A stretch of 55,120 bases of DNA from JALOAP01 sp964632355. Lineage in GTDB: Bacteria; Chloroflexota; Dehalococcoidia; Tepidiformales; Tepidiformaceae. Below, piece after piece: positions 1 through 8,378 of the stretch; within the stretch, counting starts at the first letter, position 1; every line of letters begins with the position of its first letter. The stretch is from NCBI GenBank assembly GCA_964632355.1, contig CAZWBW010000003.1, positions 1 through 55,120 of the forward strand, in the 5' to 3' direction. The notes below the pieces were generated by a model. The model saw only the letters and a program-made list of their open reading frames with translations. It did not search any database and was not told where the DNA came from. The translations under genes and the position numbers were made by a program.

Positions 1-219
1 TCGAACGAGTTGCGTAAGTGGTACGGGCACGACCCGGCGAAGTGGGACGAGTTTCGTCGGCGCTACGCACAAGAACTCGCCGAGCACCAGGACGCGGTCC
101 GCGAGCTTGAAGCGCGGCTCTCGTCGCCGGTGACGCTGCTGTTCAGTTCGAAGGAGACGAAGCTGAACAACGCGATGGCGCTGCGGGAGTACCTGGAGGC
201 GCGGCAGCAGAAGGGATAG
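1..219 (+). CDS. DUF488 family protein, C-terminal fragment (5' end outside window)
   Basis: An open frame runs from the first base of the window to a TAG stop and gives about 72 residues with no start codon of its own, so this is the tail of a longer gene. The start RKWYGHDP, a basic/acidic helix, then VTLLFSSKE and a terminal LREYLE helix match the C-terminus of the DUF488 (YeaO-like) family, in which a W-[FY]-G-H-[DR]-P segment is conserved. Family members are about 120 residues and their biochemical role is unknown. It converges on the next gene with a 7-nt gap. Confidence 0.75.
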   Translation, partial: SNELRKWYGHDPAKWDEFRRRYAQELAEHQDAVRELEARLSSPVTLLFSSKETKLNNAMALREYLEARQQKG

Positions 220-226
220 GGGCGGA

Positions 227-1450
227 CTACTTGTCCTCGGCCTGTGCTTCAGCACGTGCCTTCGCGGCGGCGATGGCATCGAGCATCTGCTGCGGGATCT
301 CCTTGCCGGCGTCGGCGAAGGCTTTGACGTAGGCAGCCTGTCCGGGGCCGAAGACGGCGCCCTGGTGCTCTTCGATCCAGTCGCGGTTGGCTTCGATGAC
401 TTCGAGTTGGCCCTGGAAGCGCGGGGCGACGTAGCGTGCCCAGAGTTCGTAGCTGCGCAGGGTGGCGTCGGTGGGTGCCCATTCGTGTGCGAGGGCGAGG
501 ATGCCACCGAGACCGCCGGAGCGCTCGAGGATACGTTCGACGGCGGCGATGGCGTCGTCGGGAGTGCCGATGATTGCTGCTTCGCCGTCGGCAGCCTCCT
601 CGGCGCTGGAGGCCCCGGAAACGAACGGTGAACCGGTGGGGCCGCCCTGGCGGCGGCGGTCGCCGACGTAGGCCTGGCGCTTGAACCCTTCGCGGATGTC
701 GGCGATGGCCTGCTGCTTGGACTCGGCGAGGTGGATGGGGATGACGACGCGCCAGTTGGCGCGGTCGACCCTGGCGCCAGATTGGGCGGCGGCTTCTTCG
801 ACCCAACCCCAGGTGCGTTCGAAGGCGGAATTGTCGGCGCCAGCAACCGAGAGGAGCCCGAGGCCGTGCTTGCCGGCCGCCATGGGGCCACTGGGAGTGA
901 AGCTGGCGGCGACGAAGACGGGGAGGTGCGGGTCGCTGTAGTTCGCGAGCTGGAGACGAGCTTCCTGGAGCTTGAACCACTCGGTCTCCATGGTGACCGG
1001 CTCGCGATGTCGGAGGAGCTCCATGATGGCGTCGAGGGCCTGGTTCATCCGCTTACGCTGCTCGGTGGGTTCGATGCCCATCATGTAGGCGTCGGAGGTG
1101 AGAGCGCCGGGCCCGACGCCGAGCATCGCGCGGCCTTCGGTCAGGTGGTCGAGGAAGACCATCTGGTCGGCGAGGATAAACGGATGGTGGTAGGGGAGGC
1201 TGCTGACACCGGTGCCGAGCTTGATGCGCCGGGTGCGCTGTGCGGCTGCGGCGATGAAGGTGCCGGGGTCGGCGATGATCTCCCGGCCGTAGCTGTGGTG
1301 CTCACCGAACCAGGCTTCGTCGTAGCCCAGTTCGTCGAGGTACTCGATGAGCTTCAGGTCGCGCTTGAGTGCGAGCGTCGGGTTCTCGCCGATGCGGTGG
1401 AAGGGAGCGAGAAAGATGCCGAACTTCATGCGCCGTGGCCGGAAGGTCAT
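227..1450 (-). CDS. LLM class flavin-dependent oxidoreductase (luciferase-like monooxygenase)
   Basis: The protein has 407 residues and a bacterial-luciferase-type TIM barrel. Residues 8-15 (MKFGIFLA) form the first strand, followed by WFGEHHSYG near 48, LGTGVSSLPYHHP near 78 and the GRAMLGVGPG loop near 107, all typical of F420/FMN-dependent LLM monooxygenases. It probably oxidises a small organic substrate using reduced flavin from a separate reductase; the substrate cannot be read from sequence. The ATG at 1450 is preferred over the ATG at 1429 because AGGAG lies 7 nt upstream of it. A promoter and a UTR hairpin lie upstream, so it is probably monocistronic. The family call is firm; the specific reaction is unknown. 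Confidence 0.88.
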   Translation of the reverse strand: MTFRPRRMKFGIFLAPFHRIGENPTLALKRDLKLIEYLDELGYDEAWFGEHHSYGREIIADPGTFIAAAAQRTRRIKLGTGVSSLPYHHPFILADQMVFLDHLTEGRAMLGVGPGALTSDAYMMGIEPTEQRKRMNQALDAIMELLRHREPVTMETEWFKLQEARLQLANYSDPHLPVFVAASFTPSGPMAAGKHGLGLLSVAGADNSAFERTWGWVEEAAAQSGARVDRANWRVVIPIHLAESKQQAIADIREGFKRQAYVGDRRRQGGPTGSPFVSGASSAEEAADGEAAIIGTPDDAIAAVERILERSGGLGGILALAHEWAPTDATLRSYELWARYVAPRFQGQLEVIEANRDWIEEHQGAVFGPGQAAYVKAFADAGKEIPQQMLDAIAAAKARAEAQAEDK

Positions 1451-1470
1451 GACGTACTCCTGCCGCGCCG

Positions 1471-1487
1471 CCTATTAGAGAAATAGG
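1471..1487 (-). repeat. Hairpin/inverted repeat in 5' UTR of LLM gene
   Basis: CCTATT and AATAGG form a perfect 6-bp inverted repeat around a 5-nt centre. It lies between the predicted transcription start (near 1510) and the start codon (1450). It could be a regulator operator (TetR-like sites have this geometry) or an RNA stem. No dedicated regulator gene is adjacent. Confidence 0.45.
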
Positions 1488-1516
1488 GCGCGCCGAATTC
1501 TTTGTTAGAGGCTAAG

Positions 1517-1545
1517 AATCTAGGCTTCAGCACTTTGCGTGTCAA
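1517..1545 (-). promoter_or_regulatory. Sigma-70-type promoter for the LLM oxidoreductase
   Basis: On the minus strand a perfect TTGACA (1540-1545) is separated by exactly 17 nt from TAGATT (1517-1522, 4 of 6 to consensus). Predicted transcription starts near 1510, leaving a UTR of about 60 nt that carries the hairpin and the AGGAG ribosome site. It is one of the two best promoters by sequence in the window. Confidence 0.7.
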
Positions 1546-1689
1546 CGGACCCGCGGGCCGCGACGAAGTGAGCGGGCTGGAAACGAGAGCGGCCCTGGCC
1601 AGGCAGGGTTACGGCCGTTGTTTGCCCGTCGCCGAACAGGCATGACACAAAGCAATCGGCGCTAAATACGCAGAATTACGTACGACGTT

Positions 1690-1706
1690 TAGGAGTAAGC
1701 CTCCTA
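1690..1706 (+). repeat. Inverted repeat upstream of giant exported protein
   Basis: TAGGAG, a 5-nt spacer and CTCCTA form a perfect 6-bp inverted repeat about 100 nt upstream of the start codon at 1808. The 6-5-6 geometry equals that of the hairpin at 1471-1487, but the bases differ. It could be an operator; no T-tract follows, so it is not a terminator. Confidence 0.4.
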
Positions 1707-1807
1707 GTCTTCGACCGCGCGCGGTTTACTCGTCGGCGAGCGAGGTACGACCGACGGTTCCTGGCGGCTGTGGCTCCCGCCAGTGCGCCGCGCGCTGGAG
1801 GGAAGAC

Positions 1808-4800
1808 GTGCGTCAGCTTGCTTTCGTTCTCGTTCCGCTCGGAGCCGCCGCGCTCCTTGTCGGGCAGGGTGGGTTAGCCGGCATCATCGCCTGGCTGGCA
1901 ATCGCACTCGCGCTGTGTGGCCTCGGCATTTCACACCGTCGCCTGAGAGCGGTCGCCGCTTCGGCCCTGGTGGCCGTCCTGGCGGGTACGGCGCTACTCG
2001 CGTACACCGGCAACTCGAACGCGAACACTGGCGACTTCACCGTCCACATCAGAACGTCGCAGCAGTCGCCAGACGTCAAGTCGCTGCAGGTGGCCAACAC
2101 CACGTACGAGGCCGTGAAGTTGGAGTTCGAGGAGTATGCGGCGAATGGTGACGAAGTCACGCTTGTGTTCTCTAGAGAAACGGCCTCGAAGTTGACCGGC
2201 CTGCCGCCGGTCGACGGCAAGGAGATGACGGCCGTCTACCACTACGACGACGAGAACTTCGATCTCACGGTTCTCTTCGACGCGACCATCTTCGGGCAGC
2301 AGGCACGCGTGCTGGTGAGCCTGCGATGGGCGAGCGCCACTGACTTCGAACCCGAGATTGCAGTGGTGTTCCGGTTCGAACGGATCGACCTTGGAGAGAT
2401 CAGCGATTCGTGGGACGAATTCCCGGTTCGCTTCAGCAACGCACTTGTCGCCTGGGCCAACGGCGAACAGACGCTCACCGAGTCCGAGGCGATGGGCACC
2501 AAGGACTTCTTTGAAGACGGCATCGATGACGGGGACAACCCGCTTTCGGACGCCTCGCTGCACCTGATCCCGGGCGGCGCGAACGTCCAGGCGGCGCTCC
2601 ACGACGAACCAAATGAGCCGGACCCGCTGGTCGAAGCGGTAGAGTTCCTGGGGCCCGTCCAGACGATTGTTGTACGTGGATCGGCGGGCAAGGTCCCCGG
2701 GGGTGACGACGACCCAGACACAAAGGCCCTGGACCTGACGGCGACGGTGCACGTGGTCACCCCGCCCGCGCTCGAAGAGAGCGCCATCACGCTGGACGAG
2801 ACCACGTGGTCGCTCCAGGTGAAGGGCGAGAAGCAGGACGAGAACATCGTGTTCTTCGGCCAGCTCGCCGGGAAGGCGAGCCTGAACATCGAGGGCACGG
2901 CGTACGAGTTCGGCGCGGTCCTGCAAATCGCGCACGACAAGCAAGCAGGCTCCACGAGCTTCACGCTCAAGGGCAACATCGCCGAACTCGAAAACCTGTT
3001 CGGGTTGGATTGGCTGGACCTCGACAAGCTGGAGATCGCAGCCGTCTTCTCGCGGTCGGGCACCCCGCCCACAACCTCGGTGAAAGCGACGATTACCGCG
3101 AACGTGACCATCGCGGAGGTCGTGCTGAAGGCGACGCTGGGGCTGAAGGTTGGAAACAACCAGACGGAACTGACCGGCTCGCTGGCCCTGGCGCCTGAGG
3201 AGGCGGTGAGCCTCGACAGCTTGCTCAATACGCTGGGCGGCCAGGTCGATGAGCGCCTCGGCGGCCTGTCCCTCACGAACTTCGGCATGCACATCACCCT
3301 CAAGTCGGCCCAGTCGGGCACGACAGCGACCGTGGCGGTCACCGCGGGCGCTGACATCTTGCCGAACACGTGCGACGGCACGGCCTACCCGGCCGGCCAC
3401 GCCGACCTGCTGGTCCGGCTGGAACTCGGTGGCGCACAGACGAAGGTGCTGGTTGGCGCCGATGTTACCGGCCTGAGCACGAAGAACATCTCCTGCGACA
3501 TCCCGTTCGTCTGGACGTTGCCGAACGCGATGCTGCTGTTCGCGACGCAGGACGTTGGGCCCACCGCCTGGTCCGGCGTCGAGGAACCCACGAAGACGTT
3601 CTTCGAGCGTTACTTCTGCGGCTCCGCCGGGAGTACGTGCGAGAACCTCCAGCGGGTCATCTGCGCGGAAGGAAGCAGTGTGCCGTGTGACGTCTCGCGC
3701 CAGTCCCTCAACGTGAAAGCGGGCGGCACCATCCACGCACTAATGGAACTGGACGGCGATCTGGAGGATGCGCTCAGGGAGATCGGCATCGAGACCAGCG
3801 GCGCGCTCCGGGTCACCGGGACGATCCCGATAGGGAACTCCCCGTTCTCCATCAGCGCCGCGTTCCCCACTATCACCCCCGGCCCCGACGCCATCATTGG
3901 CCAGGCTAATCTCACGCTGAACGCGAGCATCGAACAGACGAGCTTCAAAGCGAGCATCGACGGCATCTTCTCGATCCGCATCGAGCGGCCGGACCAGGAT
4001 ACATGCGCCGACGTCGAGCCCTCTGGCAGGTTCAGCAACGGCAGGTGCTACGACGCCGTCGACTTGTTCGGGTCGCTCGCGGTGGGGGCGGGTACCAACG
4101 GCCTCGAGCTCACCCTCTCCGCGGGGGTCAGCGGCGAGTGGACCAACGCGTTCGGCGTGCCGTGGCTCACCATCAAGAACTTCGCTGTGGAGCTGGGCAT
4201 CTCGGCCGGCCCAACGAGCGGGCTGAGCTTGAGCATCGGCGCGGGCGGGAGCGTGGTGCTCGGGGAGCACGACCTCACGATCGCGATCAAGCTCGCGGCG
4301 CAGGGCCCACCGCCCCGCGTGGTTCTCGAGGGCTTCACGGTCGGGACGAACAGGGGGATCTCGCTGCAGGACATCGTACGGTTGTTTGCACCCGACATCG
4401 ACGAGAGCGCGCTCCCGCCGAACCTGAGCCTCAAGCGGATCTGGATCGCCTACGGCACCACCGACAACAACACCCTGTGCATCCGGGAAGGGCTCTACAT
4501 CCGGGCTGAGTTGCATCTCGGCGGCGATCTTGATGGGGATGACAGCAACCCGATCTGCGGGACCACTGGACTTCCGCGCCTCGAGTGTGCCGGCGAATCG
4601 GAGGGGACGAAGGAAGACAGCTGTCTTGCGGGCGTCGAACTGGACGTCAGGCCGCACAGTTTCTTCCTCAAGGGGGTGATCAAGGCCTTCAACTTCGGGC
4701 CGCTGGCCTTCCAGGACACGATCGTCCTGATCGACCTGAGCCTGCTAAAGCAGGAGATCCGCGTCGAGGGCGGGGCCACGCTCTACAACCCGGTGCTCTG

Positions 4801-7800
4801 GTACCTGAACGACCCGCACGGCACGAACGAGGTGTGGGCGAGCGCCTACGCGAAGCTGTACGTGAAGCAGAACGCGGGCGTGTTCACGCTGGAGCTCGTC
4901 GGGTGTGGCTTGTTGGGCGGCACCAACGTGGCCGACGAGCACTGCACGACCACGGACTCGACAGTCCTACAGGCGTACCTCAACGCGTCTATTACGGCGG
5001 ACTTCACGAAGGTGGGCCTGGAGTTCTTCGAGCATGCGGAAGTAGAGCTCGAGGTGGCCCTCTCGTCGCCTGCGCTCCAGAAGATCATTGAAGACATCGA
5101 AGCCGGGCTGCAGCCGGTGGCCTCGTTCTTCAACGACGCCGCGACCGCGATCGAGGGCAAGGCCACCGAGGTCATGAACAGCGTCGACCAGTGGTTCTGC
5201 GAGTCGTTCAATCCCAGCTGCTCAACGCTCAAGGTGACCGCTGAGGCTTACACGAACGGTGCCAAGTACGTCGACGCGGAGATCGAGGCGCAGGACGAGC
5301 GAATCAGGAAGTCTGCCGATGTGTGGGCGACCTGCATCGTCACGCACTGGTTCTGGGCGGAAGAATGCGTCGATGAGTACCGGGCCGTGGCCCGGCAGGC
5401 CAACGAGGAGGCCATTGCCCGGGCGGGCGGCCGCGAATACATCGCGCTCCACGGAATCCGCAACGTCCGGGGCTTCGGCGGCGTCGTCGACGCACTGGAC
5501 CCGGACAACGTGCTGGTGCACGGAACCGTCTTCAACTGGCCCGGTGGGGACGAGAAGGCGCCGTGCGAGGAAGGTGGAGTGCTTCACGGGTTCTCCATCT
5601 GCAGCATCCCGAGGGGAGAGCCCATCGTCCTTGACGATGTGATCGGGCCGGTGCTGCTTGAAGCGCTGCAGCAGCTGGACCCGGACGTGGTGGCGCTCTT
5701 CCTGCCCGAAGAAAGCCAGTCACAGTTCGCTGCCCTGCAGGCGATGGCGACGACCCAGACCACCGGCGTTACCCCGAGCGAGTTCATCGCTAACGTGAAG
5801 ACGCTGGGCAATACCTTCGACCTGAACAAGCCGCTGATGGTTTGCGAGGCGAAGGCGACGTTCACGCTCACGCCGACGGGTCTCGTTGGGGACACCACGT
5901 TCGAAACCCGGATCGATGCCTACGGCGGAAAGGCCATCGTGTCGGCGAACCCGGAGATCGGGGCGGGGTCGGCCTCGCTCAACCAGCGGGACATCAAGCA
6001 GGGCGTCATCAGCGACATTCTCGACTCGTCCGTCAGCGACCTGGACTGCCCCGTTGAGACGGCGGCGCCCGGCGAGCTCTCGTTCTCGATGAGTGCCTCG
6101 GAGATCAACGAGGGCGACACCCTGGTGCTCACCGGCAAGGCTGAGCCCGAGGCGACGGTTACGGTGACGTGGGGCGACGGTAGCGCGGCCACCATCGTTA
6201 CGGCCGACGGGGCCGGCAACTGGACGGCAAGCCACACCTACGCCGACGGGCCGAAGGTGTTCGGCATCAGGGCGACCGCCCAGGGCGCGCCGGATGCAAC
6301 GAGCCTCATCGTGATCAAGAACGTAGCGCCGACGCTCGCGCCCGTTGCGCAGCCGGAGGCTACGAACGAGGGAAGCACGGTGACGCTCTCCGGATCCTAC
6401 TCGGACCCGGGCGTGCTCGATACGCATCAGCTGACGGTCGACTGGGGCGACGGGTCGGAACCGACCTTGGTGTTCTTCGCGGCCGGCAACAGCAGCTTCT
6501 CGGTGAGCCATACCTACGTCGATGACGATCCGACGTGGACCCCCGAGGACACCTACACCATCACCCTGAGCCTCCGGGACAAGGACGCTGGTTTGGCCAC
6601 GACATCGACCACGGTGCTCGTGAAGAACGTCGTGCCAGCGAACATCTCGCTGGATACGGCAACGTGGGCCGGCGGAACCGCGGAGCGGGACGCGAACGGC
6701 GCCCTGGTCGTGCCCGAGGGCACGGTGGTCACGTTCTCCGGGTCCTTCCGGGATCCCGGGCAGGCCGACCTGCACACCGTCACGGTAGCCTGGAATGAGG
6801 GCGAGTTGATCCAGGAAGCCACGGTCACGCGTGACTCCAGCGATCCGACGCTCTACCGGTTCACCGTCGAGCGGGCGTTCGCCGACGATCACCCGTCCAC
6901 AGGCACGCCCAGCGACCTCGCGAGTGTGATGATCCTCGTCAGCGACGATGACAGTGGAGCATCGCAACTGGAGGTCGACGTTCGCATCGCCAACGTGGCA
7001 CCCGATGTCACCGTGACGCCGGCGTCCCAGGAGGTGCAGTACAGCGATCCGCTTGGGCGCATCACGATCACGGCGAACGACGTGCGCGGACTCGTGAACC
7101 AGGCAGACGGGACGCGCAGCGAAACGCTGGCGATCGCCACGCGCTGGAAGCTCGATGACGGCGAGTGGCAGCCGGGTCTCTTCGGCGACCTCGCGCTCTC
7201 GGCGTCTGCCTGCTCGATCAGCGGCGCGCTGGAGACGGCACGCCAGACCTGCACGTGGTCGATCGACGGCATCGTCAACGTGCAGCCCGGCCTCTACACC
7301 ATCGAGGTGACCATCACCGACGACGACACCGGCACCACGACGCGGACCATCACCGTCGAGGTGAAGCCCGAGGACGCGCGTGCTACGTACACCGGGCCCA
7401 CGCTCATCTCGGCGCCGTCGCTGGCGAACGGCTCGGCGGAGGTGCTGCTGCGGGCTACGGTGCGCGACATCTCGGTTGTGCCGGGCATCGAGCCGCCCGA
7501 CGAGTACCCGGGCGACATCACGAACGCAACGGTCACCTTCGTGGACCGCGCAACGGGTGAGGCGCTCTGCACGGCGCCGGTGGTCCCCATCTTCGTGGGG
7601 AACACCACGACTGGCGGCGCCTCGTGCACCGCGACGCTCACCCTCGCCGGCAACCAGACCGTCCGCACCTATGACATCGGGATCGTTGTCGGTGGGTGGT
7701 ATATCCGCGACGATGCCGAGGACGATGTCGAGGTTACGATCGAGCGGCCGACCGGCGACTGGGTCACCGGTGGCGCCACCCTTGTCGTGACGGGCGGAGC

Positions 7801-8224
7801 GGGCACCGTCGCACCGGGCGGCAATATCGACGTGAACGCGTCGACCCAGTGGAAGAACAAGAACAGCGAAATCCAGGGAATGCTGCGCTTCCGCTTCACG
7901 GCGGGAGGCAAGAAGTACGAGGTGCAGGTGACGAGCTTCGACTCGATCGGCACCCGCGACCTGGGTAAGGGCAAGTCTGGCGAGGCCCAGATCGAGGCCC
8001 GGGCGACGCTGTTCGACATCACGAAGAGCCCCGGGAACCCGGTGACGGTTGCCACCGACCTGCGGCTCCAGTTCCGGCTCAGCGATACGCAGAACAAGAC
8101 CGACTCTGCCAGCTTCGCCCTCTGGAGCGAAGACGGGTTGCTCGTCGCCGCGAGCGGTTGGGATGGAGTCGGGATCCCGGCGAATCCGCTGCAGACCGGC
8201 AAGCTGCAAATCCACTTCAAGTAA
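1808..8224 (+). CDS. Giant exported protein with PKD-like repeats, 2138 aa
   Basis: The GTG start is preceded by GGAGGG about 7 nt upstream. Residues 4-67 hold three hydrophobic segments, so the protein is probably membrane-anchored at its N-terminus. Residues from about 80 to 1400 are a long beta-rich region without a family I recognise. It has recurring modules opening with FGLDWL (near 397) and FGVPWL (near 783) and scattered paired cysteines that suggest disulfides outside the cytoplasm. From about 1415 to 1850 there are four Ig/PKD-like domains; the first two carry the WGDGS and SHTY hallmarks. The last 280 residues form a further beta-rich domain. It is followed by a strong terminator and looks monocistronic. 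A surface or adhesion role is an inference from PKD architecture only; no catalytic motif was found. Confidence 0.85.
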   Translation: MRQLAFVLVPLGAAALLVGQGGLAGIIAWLAIALALCGLGISHRRLRAVAASALVAVLAGTALLAYTGNSNANTGDFTVHIRTSQQSPDVKSLQVANTTYEAVKLEFEEYAANGDEVTLVFSRETASKLTGLPPVDGKEMTAVYHYDDENFDLTVLFDATIFGQQARVLVSLRWASATDFEPEIAVVFRFERIDLGEISDSWDEFPVRFSNALVAWANGEQTLTESEAMGTKDFFEDGIDDGDNPLSDASLHLIPGGANVQAALHDEPNEPDPLVEAVEFLGPVQTIVVRGSAGKVPGGDDDPDTKALDLTATVHVVTPPALEESAITLDETTWSLQVKGEKQDENIVFFGQLAGKASLNIEGTAYEFGAVLQIAHDKQAGSTSFTLKGNIAELENLFGLDWLDLDKLEIAAVFSRSGTPPTTSVKATITANVTIAEVVLKATLGLKVGNNQTELTGSLALAPEEAVSLDSLLNTLGGQVDERLGGLSLTNFGMHITLKSAQSGTTATVAVTAGADILPNTCDGTAYPAGHADLLVRLELGGAQTKVLVGADVTGLSTKNISCDIPFVWTLPNAMLLFATQDVGPTAWSGVEEPTKTFFERYFCGSAGSTCENLQRVICAEGSSVPCDVSRQSLNVKAGGTIHALMELDGDLEDALREIGIETSGALRVTGTIPIGNSPFSISAAFPTITPGPDAIIGQANLTLNASIEQTSFKASIDGIFSIRIERPDQDTCADVEPSGRFSNGRCYDAVDLFGSLAVGAGTNGLELTLSAGVSGEWTNAFGVPWLTIKNFAVELGISAGPTSGLSLSIGAGGSVVLGEHDLTIAIKLAAQGPPPRVVLEGFTVGTNRGISLQDIVRLFAPDIDESALPPNLSLKRIWIAYGTTDNNTLCIREGLYIRAELHLGGDLDGDDSNPICGTTGLPRLECAGESEGTKEDSCLAGVELDVRPHSFFLKGVIKAFNFGPLAFQDTIVLIDLSLLKQEIRVEGGATLYNPVLWYLNDPHGTNEVWASAYAKLYVKQNAGVFTLELVGCGLLGGTNVADEHCTTTDSTVLQAYLNASITADFTKVGLEFFEHAEVELEVALSSPALQKIIEDIEAGLQPVASFFNDAATAIEGKATEVMNSVDQWFCESFNPSCSTLKVTAEAYTNGAKYVDAEIEAQDERIRKSADVWATCIVTHWFWAEECVDEYRAVARQANEEAIARAGGREYIALHGIRNVRGFGGVVDALDPDNVLVHGTVFNWPGGDEKAPCEEGGVLHGFSICSIPRGEPIVLDDVIGPVLLEALQQLDPDVVALFLPEESQSQFAALQAMATTQTTGVTPSEFIANVKTLGNTFDLNKPLMVCEAKATFTLTPTGLVGDTTFETRIDAYGGKAIVSANPEIGAGSASLNQRDIKQGVISDILDSSVSDLDCPVETAAPGELSFSMSASEINEGDTLVLTGKAEPEATVTVTWGDGSAATIVTADGAGNWTASHTYADGPKVFGIRATAQGAPDATSLIVIKNVAPTLAPVAQPEATNEGSTVTLSGSYSDPGVLDTHQLTVDWGDGSEPTLVFFAAGNSSFSVSHTYVDDDPTWTPEDTYTITLSLRDKDAGLATTSTTVLVKNVVPANISLDTATWAGGTAERDANGALVVPEGTVVTFSGSFRDPGQADLHTVTVAWNEGELIQEATVTRDSSDPTLYRFTVERAFADDHPSTGTPSDLASVMILVSDDDSGASQLEVDVRIANVAPDVTVTPASQEVQYSDPLGRITITANDVRGLVNQADGTRSETLAIATRWKLDDGEWQPGLFGDLALSASACSISGALETARQTCTWSIDGIVNVQPGLYTIEVTITDDDTGTTTRTITVEVKPEDARATYTGPTLISAPSLANGSAEVLLRATVRDISVVPGIEPPDEYPGDITNATVTFVDRATGEALCTAPVVPIFVGNTTTGGASCTATLTLAGNQTVRTYDIGIVVGGWYIRDDAEDDVEVTIERPTGDWVTGGATLVVTGGAGTVAPGGNIDVNASTQWKNKNSEIQGMLRFRFTAGGKKYEVQVTSFDSIGTRDLGKGKSGEAQIEARATLFDITKSPGNPVTVATDLRLQFRLSDTQNKTDSASFALWSEDGLLVAASGWDGVGIPANPLQTGKLQIHFK

Positions 8225-8249
8225 CGGAGGCGTTCGTTACCAACTGCGA

Positions 8250-8278
8250 GTGCCCGGCCAGGTGGCCGGGCACTTTTC
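8250..8278 (+). terminator. Rho-independent terminator of the giant exported protein
   Basis: A perfect 10-bp GC-rich stem (8250-8259 with 8264-8273) with an AGGT loop is followed immediately by TTTT. It begins 25 nt after the stop codon of the exported protein. Confidence 0.9.
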
Positions 8279-8364
8279 GTGGTGGTCGACGGGCAGGCGG
8301 GATGACGCAGGTGACTGGCGAAATTCGGCCGGACGGACAGTCTCTCTCAACCGTTTGTAGGGAG

Positions 8365-8370
8365 TACTAT
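8365..8370 (+). promoter_or_regulatory. Candidate -10 box directly upstream of the LuxR-type regulator
   Basis: TACTAT (TANNNT type) lies 8 nt before the GTG start at 8379, in an AT-rich stretch. This spacing would place transcription initiation at or next to the start codon, which suggests a leaderless mRNA. No clear -35 is visible, and the only GGGAG-like site is about 14 nt from the start. Confidence 0.35.
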
Positions 8371-8378
8371 TTATTCGC

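Larger units (their letters stand above)
1451..1807. other. Divergent intergenic region (357 nt)
   Basis: This region separates the minus-strand LLM gene from the plus-strand giant exported protein. It is more AT-rich than the coding sequence. It holds a minus-strand promoter (1517-1545), a 6-bp hairpin (1471-1487) and a separate 6-bp inverted repeat (1690-1706). I see no convincing sigma-70 promoter for the plus-strand gene and no coding ORF. Confidence 0.7.

Noticed and set aside
365..1486. Plus-strand ORFs opposite the LLM gene, up to 251 codons
   Set aside because: Mirror frames of a well-supported gene in GC-rich DNA; no ribosome site and no family motif.
1994..8215. Long minus-strand ORFs (580 and 831 codons) opposite the giant exported protein
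   Set aside because: Arg/Gly/His-rich composition typical of antisense frames; the plus-strand frame has a signal, PKD motifs and a terminator.
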